Part shown: in pieces, positions 8,102 to 16,317 of the stretch
Numbering within the stretch: the first letter of the stretch is position 1
How the letters are laid out: each line of letters begins with the position of its first letter
Assembly: GCA_020073005.1 (NCBI GenBank)
Contig: JAIQFX010000057.1
Coordinates: 1 to 37,618 of the forward strand
DNA: 37,618 bases
Source: Terriglobia bacterium
GTDB taxonomy: Bacteria; Acidobacteriota; Vicinamibacteria; Vicinamibacterales; CAVVIG01
Reading direction: 5' to 3'
The notes under the pieces: generated by a model
What the model was told of the DNA's origin: nothing
The model's input: the letters and a program-made list of their open reading frames with translations, nothing else
The model's database searches: none
Position numbers and translations under genes: made by a program

Positions 8102-8560
8102 ATGCGGAGACTGGCACTCGTCCTTAAGCGCAGGATCGCGCTGAGCGCGCTGGCCGTGTTCTTCGCGGGGGCGTGCAGTTCGGTGACACCGTTGCCGATT
8201 CACGCCGGCGACCTGTGTTTCCGGTGCAGGCGGCCGATCGTTGATACCCGTCTCGCCGCGCAGACGATCGGCGGAGGCCTCGCCTCGAACTTCAGGACGC
8301 CGGGCTGCCTCGCGAAATACCTGGCCGATCATCCCGCGGAAGTAAACATCGTATTCGTGACCGATTACGCGAGCGGCAAGATGCTGCTGGCGCAGTCGGC
8401 GGTGTTCGTCCCGACGCTCGATCGAGACAACGGCGAACGCGATTACATCGCCTTCAGGGATCGCGCCGCGGCGAATACAGAAGCGATGGCGCGCCAGACG
8501 TCGCCGGTCTTGTGGATCGACGTACTCGGCCAGGCGAAGAGCGATCAGCGCGGCAACTGA
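8102..8560 (+). CDS. NosL-like lipoprotein (putative metal-binding)
   Basis: A 152-residue lipoprotein: a basic start and hydrophobic stretch end in a lipobox (FAGAC, Cys about residue 25), so the mature protein is lipid-anchored. After the anchor there is a C-x-x-C motif (DLCFRCRRPI), then DTRLAAQ, FRTPGCLAKYLADHP and a 'VFVTDY..GKMLLAQSAVFV' block. This order resembles the NosL/copper-chaperone family, where the first motif is normally CxMxI; here the Met is replaced, so metal choice may differ. The start is set by the strong AGGAGGTG. It is downstream of the ADOP permease and overlaps the convergent Asp-box gene by 16 bp. The family assignment is tentative. Confidence 0.55.
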   Translation: MRRLALVLKRRIALSALAVFFAGACSSVTPLPIHAGDLCFRCRRPIVDTRLAAQTIGGGLASNFRTPGCLAKYLADHPAEVNIVFVTDYASGKMLLAQSAVFVPTLDRDNGERDYIAFRDRAAANTEAMARQTSPVLWIDVLGQAKSDQRGN

Positions 8561-11500
8561 GTCGACGTGCGCCGGGCCGGCGCCGCGATTGGCGTCGGCT
8601 TGGACGGCAGATCGGTCAGCACGCGATTCAGTGCGGCTACGATCCGCGAGACGTCGTCGAAGGCCCAGTCGAGCTGCCGCCGCTGATCGGCGGTCGGCAG
8701 ACCCGAGTAGCCTTCGATCGCGCGCGACAGGCTCGTCGCCGTGCCGAGGTGCGCGGCGATCTCGGTCTGCGCCTGCGCCAGCCGCCCTTCCATTCCCTCG
8801 TCCACGACGCTTCGGCCCCGGCCCAGCGCGTCCAGTTCTCCGATCGCGGCACGCGCGGCGGCTCGCGCGGATCCCAGCGTCTTCTGCAGGTCGTACAACG
8901 AGAGCAGCACCGATTGACGCGCGCGCCGATCCGCGTCCGTCATCGAGACGCGCGGGTCGCTCTCGACGCGCAGCTGCCCCTTGAGCTCGCGCCCGCCGGC
9001 TCGCACCGTGACCGTGTAGGTGCCCGGCAGAACCAGCGGTCCCTGGGGCGCGCCGCCGAATCCGCCGGCGGCCGGTGACTCGCGGTCCGGTGTCGGCGGC
9101 TCCATCCGCAGATCCCACGACACGCGATTGAGGCCGCGCCGTACCGGTCCGCGAATCGTGCGCAGCGTCGTGCCGCTGGAGTCGGCAAACGCGATTTGCG
9201 CATCGTCGGCCGCGCCGTCGCGCAGGTAGTAATCGACGATGCCGCCGAAATCCGGATTTGGCGCGAAGTACTGGCCGGCGCCGTACCACGCTTGGGGGTT
9301 GTAGATGCTCAGCAGCCGCGCGCGCGCGGGCGGCACGAGGAACGCCTCGCTCGCCATCGATTGCGCGGTCAGCGCTTCGAGCGGCCCGATGTTGTCGAGG
9401 ATCCAGAGGCCACGGCCGTGCGTGCCGGCGATCAGATCGTTCTCGCGCGGATGGATGATGATGTCGTCGACCGGCACGGCCGGCATGTTGAGCGTCAACG
9501 GCGACCAGTTCGTACCGCCGTCAATCGACACGTGGATGCCGCGCTCGTGTCCTACGAACAGCAGCTTGACGTTGCGCGGATGTTCGCGGAGCTTGTGCAC
9601 CGACGTCTCCGGCAGCCCGGCCGTGATCGACCGCCACGTCTGGCCGTAATCTTCGCTGACGTAGACGTACGCGCGATAGTCGTCCTGGTAGTGGCCGTCG
9701 AAGGTCGCGTAAACGCGGCCGGCGGCGTGCCGCGAGGGCAGGACGCTGCTCACGTACATGTTCGGTGGCAGCGCCGGCACGCGACTCGTGAGGTTTGTCC
9801 ACTTCTGGCCGCCATCCCTCGTCACCGAGATCTGGCCGTCGTCGCTGCCCGTGTAGATCAGCTTTGCATCGAGCGGCGATTCGCCGATCGTCGTGAGCGT
9901 GGAAAACGACGTCTGGCCGTCGTGGCGCGAGAGCGCGTCCTCGGACACGGGCCCGCCCATCATCTCCAGCGTCTCGCGATTCACGTTCGCGGTCAGGTCC
10001 GGGCTGATCGCCTTCCACGTGACGCCGCGATCGGCCGACCGGAACACGATATTCGATCCGATGTAGAGCACTTTCGGATCGAAGGCGGACATCGCGATCG
10101 GCGTGTTCCAGTTCCAGCGATCAGCGGGGGACGGGTCTCCCCTCTGTCCCGCCGGGAGACCCGTCCCCCGGCGCGTGAGCGGCGCGATCGCCTGCCGTTC
10201 GAGCGTCGTGACGTTGACGCGGTTCGCGCGGCCGTCCTGCGATTCGACGACGACCGTCCGGGCATCGGTCGGATCGACGCGCGTGTAGAAACCGTCGCCG
10301 CTGCCGATGTTGAAGCCGTCGTGATTCGAGATGCCGTTGCGGTTGCGCGTGGCGCTCGGCACGCACCAGTGGCCGTTGTCCTGCAGCCCGCCGCAGATCA
10401 CGTACGGGTCGGCGTTGTCGGCGCTGATCTCGTAGAACTGGCCGACGGGCAGGTTGTCGCGGAACAGCCACGTCGCGCCGCGATCCCACGAGATCGACAC
10501 GCCGCCGTCGCCGCCGACGAGCAGGTGATTGGGATCGTCGGGATCGATCCACAGCGCGTGATCCTCGGAGTGGACGGTGCTGAACACGTCGCGGAACGTG
10601 CGCCCGCCGTCATCGGAAATGTAGAAGCCGCGATTCGATCCCAGCAGGTACACGTGGTTGCGATCCTTCGGATCGACGCGGATCTGGCTGAAGTACATCG
10701 GACGCGGGTTGAGCGGCGCGAGCTTGTCCCACGAATCGCCGCCGTCGGTCGTGCGATAGACGCCGCTCTCGCGGTTCGAGGCTTCGACGACGGCGAAGAC
10801 GACGCGAGGATCGGCGCGGTAGATGTCGAGGCCGATGCGGCCCTTGTCGCTCGACGGGAGGCCCTTCGTGAGACGCGTCCACGTCGCGCCGCCGTCGCGC
10901 GTCCGGTAGATGCCGCTGCCGGGGCCGCCGCCGTTGAAGCCCCAGGCCTTGCGCTGGCGTTGGTACATCGCCGCGTACAGCGTGTCCGGATTCCGCGGAT
11001 CGATCACGAGGTCCGTCGCGCCCGTGTTGTCGTCGACGAACAGCGACTTCGTCCACGTCGCGCCGCCGTCAATCGTCTTGAACACGCCGCGCTCTGAGTT
11101 CGATCCCCACAGATGGCCGACGGCCGCGACGTACGCGATGTCGGGGTTCTCCGGGTGGACGATGACGCGGCCGATGTGCCGCGTGTCGCGCAGACCCATC
11201 GCGCGCCACGTGCGGCCGGCGTCGGTCGACTTGTACACGCCGTCGCCCCACGACGAGCTCTGCCGGTTGTTGGCTTCGCCGGTGCCGGCCCAGACAACGT
11301 TCGGATTCGACGGCGCGACCGCGATGGCGCCGATGGACATCATCGCGTCGACGCGATCGAAAACCGCGGTCCACGACGTGCCCTGATTGGTGCTCTTGAA
11401 CACGCCGCCGCTCGCCGCGGCGACGTAAATCGCGTCGGGCACGCCCGCCATGCGCGCGATCGCGAAGTCGTCGATGCGGCCGCCCGTGTTCGCGGGCCCG

Positions 11501-11661
11501 ATGCCGCGCCAGTGCAGGCCGCCGAAGAGCGTCGGATCGAACGCGGCCGTGCGCTGGCCGACGACGACGCGCGCGCTTCCGCCGACAATGAGCGTGCAGA
11601 CGATGAGCGTCAGCGCGGCACGAAGCACACGCAGCGAAGAGGATTTCACGGAGCACTCCAT
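8545..11661 (-). CDS. Large secreted Asp-box (BNR/VPS10-sortilin-like) beta-propeller protein
   Basis: A 1038-residue exported protein. A signal peptide (LRVLRAALTLIVCTLIVGG) is followed by two beta-propeller-like regions with at least ten Asp-box motifs of the form SxDxGxTW (STNQGTSW, STDAGRTW, TIDGGATW, TTDGGDSW, SADRGVTW, TRDGGQKW, SEDYGQTW, SIDGGTNW). The 'GLHWRGIGPANTGGRI' opening is typical of the family often annotated as VPS10-like or 'glycosyl hydrolase'; no catalytic residues are evident. The C-terminal part has a fibronectin-like block (LNRVSWDLRMEPPTPDRES, LPGTYTVTVRAGG) and a helical end. Residues about 498-512 are encoded by a perfect 16-bp palindrome (10126-10169). TATACT ends 8 nt before the ATG. 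A GTG four codons in, preceded by GGAG, is an alternative start. Function unknown. Confidence 0.85.
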   Translation of the reverse strand: MECSVKSSSLRVLRAALTLIVCTLIVGGSARVVVGQRTAAFDPTLFGGLHWRGIGPANTGGRIDDFAIARMAGVPDAIYVAAASGGVFKSTNQGTSWTAVFDRVDAMMSIGAIAVAPSNPNVVWAGTGEANNRQSSSWGDGVYKSTDAGRTWRAMGLRDTRHIGRVIVHPENPDIAYVAAVGHLWGSNSERGVFKTIDGGATWTKSLFVDDNTGATDLVIDPRNPDTLYAAMYQRQRKAWGFNGGGPGSGIYRTRDGGATWTRLTKGLPSSDKGRIGLDIYRADPRVVFAVVEASNRESGVYRTTDGGDSWDKLAPLNPRPMYFSQIRVDPKDRNHVYLLGSNRGFYISDDGGRTFRDVFSTVHSEDHALWIDPDDPNHLLVGGDGGVSISWDRGATWLFRDNLPVGQFYEISADNADPYVICGGLQDNGHWCVPSATRNRNGISNHDGFNIGSGDGFYTRVDPTDARTVVVESQDGRANRVNVTTLERQAIAPLTRRGTGLPAGQRGDPSPADRWNWNTPIAMSAFDPKVLYIGSNIVFRSADRGVTWKAISPDLTANVNRETLEMMGGPVSEDALSRHDGQTSFSTLTTIGESPLDAKLIYTGSDDGQISVTRDGGQKWTNLTSRVPALPPNMYVSSVLPSRHAAGRVYATFDGHYQDDYRAYVYVSEDYGQTWRSITAGLPETSVHKLREHPRNVKLLFVGHERGIHVSIDGGTNWSPLTLNMPAVPVDDIIIHPRENDLIAGTHGRGLWILDNIGPLEALTAQSMASEAFLVPPARARLLSIYNPQAWYGAGQYFAPNPDFGGIVDYYLRDGAADDAQIAFADSSGTTLRTIRGPVRRGLNRVSWDLRMEPPTPDRESPAAGGFGGAPQGPLVLPGTYTVTVRAGGRELKGQLRVESDPRVSMTDADRRARQSVLLSLYDLQKTLGSARAAARAAIGELDALGRGRSVVDEGMEGRLAQAQTEIAAHLGTATSLSRAIEGYSGLPTADQRRQLDWAFDDVSRIVAALNRVLTDLPSKPTPIAAPARRTSTQLPR
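10126..10169. repeat. Type-A palindromic element inside the Asp-box gene
   Basis: Perfect 16-bp inverted repeat GGGGGACGGGTCTCCC (10126-10141) and its complement (10154-10169) around a 12-nt loop. The same stem core (GGGGACGGGTCTC) with the same 16/12 geometry occurs at 17459-17502. It is translated in frame as part of GTGLPAGQRGDPSPA, between two propeller segments. Confidence 0.8.
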
Positions 11662-11669
11662 CGGGGCGC

Positions 11670-11675
11670 AGTATA
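11670..11675 (-). promoter_or_regulatory. -10 box of the Asp-box gene
   Basis: TATACT on the minus strand, ending 8 nt before the ATG at 11661. No good -35 box is visible. The position implies a leaderless or nearly leaderless message. Confidence 0.4.
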
Positions 11676-11762
11676 AGCTGTCACAGATATTTCACGTCGC
11701 CTGCGGACTGTGCGCTTACAATTTTCATATATGCCATTTGCCGCCCGCTTCGAAGGGATCGC

Positions 11763-12197
11763 ATGAGAGTCAGGTTTCTTCTCTCCGTGCTCGTCAGCGC
11801 GCTCGCAATCGGCTGCTCGCAGAGCAGCACCGACACGAGCAGCACGACGACGTCGACGACTGCGCCCACCGGCAACCCCACGACGGAGAACTTCACGGGC
11901 ACCGTTGCCGTCGGCGGCAGTGACGTGCACTCGTTCACGGTCGTATTGTCCGGCGGTCAGCTGAACGTGATCCTAACCGCGGCGGGCCCGCCGCCGACGA
12001 TTCAGATGGGCCTGGGCATCGGGTCGTACAGCGGGACGACGTGCACGCTGTTCTCGAACGGATCCCTGACGACGCCCGCCGGGTCGATTGCGCAGTTGAC
12101 GGGCACGGCGAACGCCGGCACGTATTGCGTGCAGGTGTCCGACGTCGGCAACCAGACGGCGCCGGTCAACTACGCCGTCACCGTCACGCATTTCTGA
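11763..12197 (+). CDS. Small lipoprotein with a PPC-like beta domain
   Basis: A 144-residue protein. The signal sequence ends in a lipobox (LAIGCSQS, Cys 18), so it should be lipid-anchored. A Ser/Thr-rich linker (STTTSTTAPTGNPTT) leads to a beta domain with ENFTGTVAVGGSDVHSFTV, LNVILTAAGPPPTIQMGLGI and GTYCVQVSDVGNQTAPVNYAVTV. This resembles bacterial pre-peptidase C-terminal (PPC) domains or similar beta-sandwich folds. Two cysteines (GTTCTLF, GTYCVQV) could form a disulfide. An AAGGGA sequence precedes the ATG. The gene is divergent from the Asp-box gene, with TACAAT in the 101-bp gap as a candidate -10. Function unknown. Confidence 0.75.
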   Translation: MRVRFLLSVLVSALAIGCSQSSTDTSSTTTSTTAPTGNPTTENFTGTVAVGGSDVHSFTVVLSGGQLNVILTAAGPPPTIQMGLGIGSYSGTTCTLFSNGSLTTPAGSIAQLTGTANAGTYCVQVSDVGNQTAPVNYAVTVTHF

Positions 12198-12216
12198 GGG
12201 GAGCAGTCCCGAGGGG

Positions 12217-13152
12217 CTAGCGCCGGCCGCCAGCGGCGCGCCGCACGGTGAGGCGCTCGGCCTGACGCAGCGCGAGAGCCAGCGCGGCGTCGAACCGGTC
12301 GAGCACGGTGCGCCGGTGGCTGCGCGTGTGGAGTTTCAGATAGTCGGATTGCAGCCGCACTTGATCGGGCGACCGCCAGGTCGCCGCCCGCCGCCGGAGA
12401 TGCCATCCGTACAGCTGCCGGCACGCCGCTTCGAGTAGTGGCGCCGGAAGACCCAGCACCAGCTCGAGCGACCATTTCGCGCGCGCGAGCCAGCGCGGGA
12501 ACGTCCACGCGAGCGCCGCCGGCGCCTGGCCGACGCTCGCGTTCGGATAGACACGCGCGACGAAGGGATTGTCCGCGCGCAGCGTCGCGAGCACGTCGGC
12601 GCCGATGAGCGGCTTGAGATGAATCACCTGGTTGGCCGTGAACAGGTCCTGCGGCTCGAGCCGCAGATGGGAATCGGCCAGGATGAAGTTGATGCACACG
12701 TCGCGGCGTCGGCCGAGCAGCTTCGTCAGCACGATCGCGGCCAGCGTCACCGTCCACACGCGCGGACCGCGCGTCACGATGAACAGATCGAGATCGCCGT
12801 TGGGTTCCAGGTTGAGATGCGCGACGCTGCCCGACAGCGCGACGGCGCGCGTGAAGGGGAGCGCGCACAGCAACTGCAGCAGCCGCCGGTGCCGCGCGAG
12901 GAACGCGAGGCTGCGCGTTTCACGCCGCCGCCGTTCGGGTAACAAGTCGTCGCGGCCCGCGGGAAAGAACAAGCCGTCCCGGTACTCGACGATGTGCTGC
13001 AGGCTCTCGCTGCCGTCGAACACGGCGAGGATCTCTTCCGGCGTCTGCTCGGACTCGATCAGGCTGACGTGGAGCTGATCGAGCGTCAGCGGATAGTCGA
13101 AGAGCGCGGCGTAGATGACCGTGCGCGCGATGGCGAGCTCGCGAGGTGTCAC
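12217..13152 (-). CDS. Nucleotidyltransferase-fold protein with N-terminal winged-helix-like region
   Basis: A 311-residue protein. Residues 1-60 look like a winged helix (ARTVIYAALFDYPLTLDQLH). Residues 108-126 hold the polymerase-beta-type nucleotidyltransferase motif GS-x(10)-D-x-D (Gly108, Ser109, Asp120, Asp122). The C-terminal half is helical and rich in Arg and Trp. Proteins of this type transfer NMP groups, but the target is unknown; an activated-sugar or protein-modifying role beside a flippase is only a guess. The GTG start overlaps the stop of the upstream flippase as GTGA, so translation is coupled and the two form an operon transcribed leftward. Confidence 0.7.
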   Translation of the reverse strand: MTPRELAIARTVIYAALFDYPLTLDQLHVSLIESEQTPEEILAVFDGSESLQHIVEYRDGLFFPAGRDDLLPERRRRETRSLAFLARHRRLLQLLCALPFTRAVALSGSVAHLNLEPNGDLDLFIVTRGPRVWTVTLAAIVLTKLLGRRRDVCINFILADSHLRLEPQDLFTANQVIHLKPLIGADVLATLRADNPFVARVYPNASVGQAPAALAWTFPRWLARAKWSLELVLGLPAPLLEAACRQLYGWHLRRRAATWRSPDQVRLQSDYLKLHTRSHRRTVLDRFDAALALALRQAERLTVRRAAGGRR

Positions 13153-14516
13153 AGCGCCACCTCCGCCCCCGGCACCCTGGCACCCGGCACGGCACCGAGC
13201 ACCTCAGCACCCGGCACCTCGGCACCCGATCGCCTGGAACCGATCACCCAAATCCCCGCCAGGCACCCCATCGTCAGAAACACTTCCGTCCCCAGCGTCG
13301 ACCACGCGGCCCCGTCGATCGCGAGCAGCGGAATCAGCCGCGCGTTGAGCGCGACGTTGACGGCGAGCGCCAGCCCGCACAACGCGGCGTACGTGCGCTG
13401 GCCGTCCCAGGCGATCAGCTGGTGCGTCAGCGCGTAGTTCAGTGAGAGCAACGGGAACGACAACAGCAGAATCCGGAACGCCGGGACCGCCGCCGCGTAG
13501 TGCGCGCCGTACACGAGCGGGATCACCCAGCCGGCGGTGAGCCACAGGACCACCGTCGCGATCACCGCGAAGACCGTAGCCGGCGCCGAGACCTGAAGCA
13601 GCGGCCGGAGATCGCGTGCGCGAACGAGCGACGGCAACGTCACCGCGAGAACGGCGGCGGGAAACAGTCGCAGCGCTTCGACCAGACGGAACACGGCGTT
13701 GTAGAGCGCGACCGACTCGGTGCCCGACCAGAGCTGGACGAGGAAGACGTCGATGCGGAAGTAGAGGGCCGAGAGCACGATGCCGGCGCCGATGGGGAAG
13801 ACGTCGCGCAGGAACGTTCTGTAGGCCGGGTCCTTTGGACCCGCCACGGCTGCCGGGTCCGAAAGGACCAGGCCTAGATCTGAACCGCTCAAGCGCAACG
13901 CAATCCGCAGACTGACGGCGAGCGTCACCGCGACCGGCAGCAGCATCGCGATGGCGAGCACCGTCACGTCCGGCTTCCACGCGAGCGCCAGCAGTCCGCA
14001 GACGAGCGTGCCGCCGCGCTGCCAGAGGATCAACGACGACTCGACGTCGCTGCGCGACAGGCCCCGATAGAAGTAGTGCAGGAACTCGATCAAGCTGCTG
14101 CCCGCGTACATCACGGCGAAGACCGTCACCGGCGCGCCGTAGGCCGCTCGCCACGGTGCCCCGGGAGCAATGCCCGCGCCGATGCCCACCATCGCGACCG
14201 CGACGGCCGCCATCCAGACCCGAACCCGCAGCCACGTCCGCAGCAGGGCGGCGGCATCCGCGGGGCGTCGGGCAACTGCCCTCGCCAGGTGCAACTGAAT
14301 TCCGAAATCGGTCGCGACCGCGACCAGCCATCCCAGCGTGGCGCCGATCGAGAAAACGCCGAACGCGCCGGGTGACAGCCGCCGCGCCGCGGCGACGGTG
14401 ATCACGAACAGCGATCCCTTGCCCGCCAGATCGGCGAATGCTTTGTACGCGATCAACAGCGCACGGCGCAGTTTCGCGTTTCGAAACGAGCTTTCGTCCA
14501 CCGTAAAGGTTTCCAT
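13149..14516 (-). CDS. Polysaccharide flippase (Wzx/MOP-type lipopolysaccharide biosynthesis protein)
   Basis: A membrane protein of 455 residues with about twelve hydrophobic segments in the usual MOP-family order. It opens with LIAYKAFADLAGKGSLFVITV and ARRLSPGAFGVFSIGATLGWL, where most Wzx proteins have a similar LGPEEYG-like turn. Middle segments (FPIGAGIVLSALYFRIDVFLV) and the end (LIPLLAIDGAAWSTLGTEVF) also fit. It should flip lipid-linked sugars across the inner membrane. Residues about 214-232 (SDPAAVAGPKDP) are encoded by a palindromic element, and the last 25 residues (GAEVPGAEVLGAVPGARVP) are encoded by a GCACC-type tandem repeat; both look like in-frame insertions or extensions. 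ATG 14516 is chosen; ATG 14543 is possible. It is divergent from the polymerase/ligase gene. Confidence 0.85.
   Translation of the reverse strand: METFTVDESSFRNAKLRRALLIAYKAFADLAGKGSLFVITVAAARRLSPGAFGVFSIGATLGWLVAVATDFGIQLHLARAVARRPADAAALLRTWLRVRVWMAAVAVAMVGIGAGIAPGAPWRAAYGAPVTVFAVMYAGSSLIEFLHYFYRGLSRSDVESSLILWQRGGTLVCGLLALAWKPDVTVLAIAMLLPVAVTLAVSLRIALRLSGSDLGLVLSDPAAVAGPKDPAYRTFLRDVFPIGAGIVLSALYFRIDVFLVQLWSGTESVALYNAVFRLVEALRLFPAAVLAVTLPSLVRARDLRPLLQVSAPATVFAVIATVVLWLTAGWVIPLVYGAHYAAAVPAFRILLLSFPLLSLNYALTHQLIAWDGQRTYAALCGLALAVNVALNARLIPLLAIDGAAWSTLGTEVFLTMGCLAGIWVIGSRRSGAEVPGAEVLGAVPGARVPGAEVAL
13152..13226. repeat. GGCACC-type short tandem repeat at the flippase 3' end
   Basis: Imperfect tandem copies of GGCACC/GGCACCC (for example GGCACCCGGCACGGCACC) run from the GTGA junction into the flippase gene and encode its repetitive last residues. 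No CRISPR-like spacer structure is seen. Confidence 0.6.
13823..13875. repeat. Type-B palindromic element inside the flippase gene
   Basis: Left arm 13823-13841 (AGGCCGGGTCCTTTGGACC) pairs with right arm 13856-13875 with one mismatch and one bulge around a 14-nt loop. Each arm is itself a small hairpin (GGGTCC-TTT-GGACCC; GGTCC-GAAA-GGACC). The same arm sequences flank a type-A hairpin at 17429-17526. It is translated in frame in a loop of the flippase. Confidence 0.7.
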
Positions 14517-14619
14517 TGCAATCAGATGCTTGCGAGCGCGCATTCGAGCTATATGCAGCACGCGTGCCTTGATTTCGCGTGCCACCGCTCGTGGCAAGCT
14601 TCTTGGACTGTGTTGCCGC
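14517..14619. promoter_or_regulatory. Divergent intergenic region with a 10-bp palindrome
   Basis: The 103 bp between the flippase and the polymerase/ligase start hold an AT-rich core (GCTATATGC, 14549-14557) and a perfect palindrome GCACGCGTGC (14558-14567). These are candidates for a shared promoter and operator. No clear -35/-10 pair can be fixed by eye. Confidence 0.3.
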
Positions 14620-16317
14620 GTGGCGACAACTGCATTCATCGGAGTTGCGCTGCTCGCCCTCGTCGCGCCGTTCGAAATGACGCAACCCCTGGTGCGTTTC
14701 CCGCAGCAGTCGGTCAGCAACCTCGAGGCGGCGCTGTTGTGTGCGTTTGCAGCGTGGGGCCTCTCGATCGTGAGGTCGCGGCGGCTTCCGGCCTGGCGCA
14801 CGCCGTTGACCCTGCCTTGGGTCGCCCTCCTGATCGTGCTCATCGTGGCGTCGGTCGCGGCGCCCGCGTTTCGAGTGAACGCCTTCCACATGACCGGCCG
14901 GCTGACGGCGGCCTTCGGCATTTTCCTGCTGACGGTCACCGGCCTGACGACGGGGAAGCGCGTGCGCGCGGCCCTGAGCCTGGTGATCGCGACGGGCGTC
15001 ATCGTCAGCGTACTCGCCATCCTGGAATACGCGCAGGTCGGGCCCGTGCTGAACGCGCTCAAGGCGTTCCGGCCGGGCATCACCGTCGTCGGATCGCAGC
15101 TGCGCGCCGGCGGGTCGTTGCAGTACCCGACGATTGCGTCGATGTACCTCGAAGTCGTCTTCGCGTTCGGTGTCGGCCTGTTGCTGTCGGACGTCGACGC
15201 CGGCCGCCGCGGCCGCGCGGCGGTGTGGTTCGTCGCGCTGCTGATCGTCGCCGAGGCCATCACGCTGACGTTCACGCGCGCCGGAATCATCTCGATGGCC
15301 GCGGTCCTGGTGCTGATGGGCGCAATCCGGTGCAGACGGCGCGGACGCGACGTCGGCGTCGGACTGCTGGCCGCGCTGTCTGTTCTGGTCGTCGTGATCT
15401 TCGCGGGATCGCGATCCGCCGAGTGGATGTGGCTGCGGTTCACGAGCGGGGGACAGGAGTCCTGGTATCGCGCGCAGGTGACGGCCCCGGCCGACCTCGC
15501 GATGGCGAGCGGCGCGACGTCCGTGGTTCCGATCGAAGTCACCAACACCGGGCGGCTGACCTGGGACTCGCAAGGCGATCCGCCGTTTCTTCTCTCGTAT
15601 CACTGGATGCCCGCCGAGGGCGATCGCTTCGTCACGTTCGACGGCTTGCGCACGCCGTTTCCGGCGCCGGTCGAGCCCGGGGCGACGATCGCGATGCAGG
15701 CCGACGTCCGTGCGCCGCGGCAGCCGGGTCAGTACCGGCTCGGATGGGACGTGGTCGTCGAGCAACGCCTCTGGTTCAGCACCGAGCCGGGCGCCGCGCC
15801 GATGCTGTCGCGCGCCACGGTGTCCGGTGACGCGCTCGACACCATCGTCCGCACCACGCCGCCGCCGAAGCCGACGGTTCGGCCCGGACGTTTTCAACTG
15901 TGGACGGCCGCCGTGAAGATGATCGCCGCGCATCCGTTGCTCGGCGTCGGTCCGGACAACTTCCGGCTCCTGTACGGCGACTACGCCGGCCTGACGGCCG
16001 CCGATCCCCGCACGCACAGCAACGACATGTATCTCGAAGTGCTCGCGGGCAGCGGGCTCGTCGGCGGACTCGCGTTCGCGTGGCTGCTGTGGCGCGCCGC
16101 CGGCGTGCTGCTTCCGGATCTTCGCGCGCCGGCGGCGGCCGCGACGGCGATGGGCGTCGGCGCGGCTTTGATCGCCGTCGCGCTTCACGGCGTCGTCGAC
16201 TCGTTTCTCAGCTTTGGCCCGACCTACGTGCTCTTTTCCCTGACACTTGGATTCGCCGTCGCGTGCTCGCGCGGCCCTTTGAGAATTGAAATGGAAGCCG
16301 ATGCGCATCGCCTTTGA
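14620..16317 (+). CDS. O-antigen polymerase/ligase (Wzy/WaaL-type) with a periplasmic Ig-like insert
   Basis: About 565 residues. Around ten hydrophobic segments are interrupted between about residues 282 and 392 by a soluble beta domain (VVPIEVTNTGRLTWDS, FLLSYHW, FDGLRTPFPAPVEPGATI, PGQYRLGWDVVVEQRLWFS). That domain looks like an NBR1/Ig-type sandwich. After it comes the Wzy_C hallmark AAHPLLGVGPDNF and HSNDMYLEVLAGSGLVGG. These enzymes join lipid-linked glycan units in the periplasm. No ATG is available near the expected N terminus. GTG 14620 (VATTAFIGVALLALVAP) gives a proper first membrane segment and is chosen, but without a clear ribosome-binding site. The 3' end overlaps the next gene by 17 bp, so they are likely co-transcribed. 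Confidence 0.8.
   Translation: MATTAFIGVALLALVAPFEMTQPLVRFPQQSVSNLEAALLCAFAAWGLSIVRSRRLPAWRTPLTLPWVALLIVLIVASVAAPAFRVNAFHMTGRLTAAFGIFLLTVTGLTTGKRVRAALSLVIATGVIVSVLAILEYAQVGPVLNALKAFRPGITVVGSQLRAGGSLQYPTIASMYLEVVFAFGVGLLLSDVDAGRRGRAAVWFVALLIVAEAITLTFTRAGIISMAAVLVLMGAIRCRRRGRDVGVGLLAALSVLVVVIFAGSRSAEWMWLRFTSGGQESWYRAQVTAPADLAMASGATSVVPIEVTNTGRLTWDSQGDPPFLLSYHWMPAEGDRFVTFDGLRTPFPAPVEPGATIAMQADVRAPRQPGQYRLGWDVVVEQRLWFSTEPGAAPMLSRATVSGDALDTIVRTTPPPKPTVRPGRFQLWTAAVKMIAAHPLLGVGPDNFRLLYGDYAGLTAADPRTHSNDMYLEVLAGSGLVGGLAFAWLLWRAAGVLLPDLRAPAAAATAMGVGAALIAVALHGVVDSFLSFGPTYVLFSLTLGFAVACSRGPLRIEMEADAHRL

Noticed and set aside
9196-11097. Long plus-strand open frame (633 codons) opposite the Asp-box gene
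   Set aside because: It is antisense to a clear multi-repeat protein, is full of Arg/Ala/Asp as expected from the mirror of high-GC codons, and has no recognisable domain or signal.
13152-13226. Repeats that might be a CRISPR array
   Set aside because: The units are 6-10 bases long, contiguous and without spacers of even length, so this is a simple tandem repeat.
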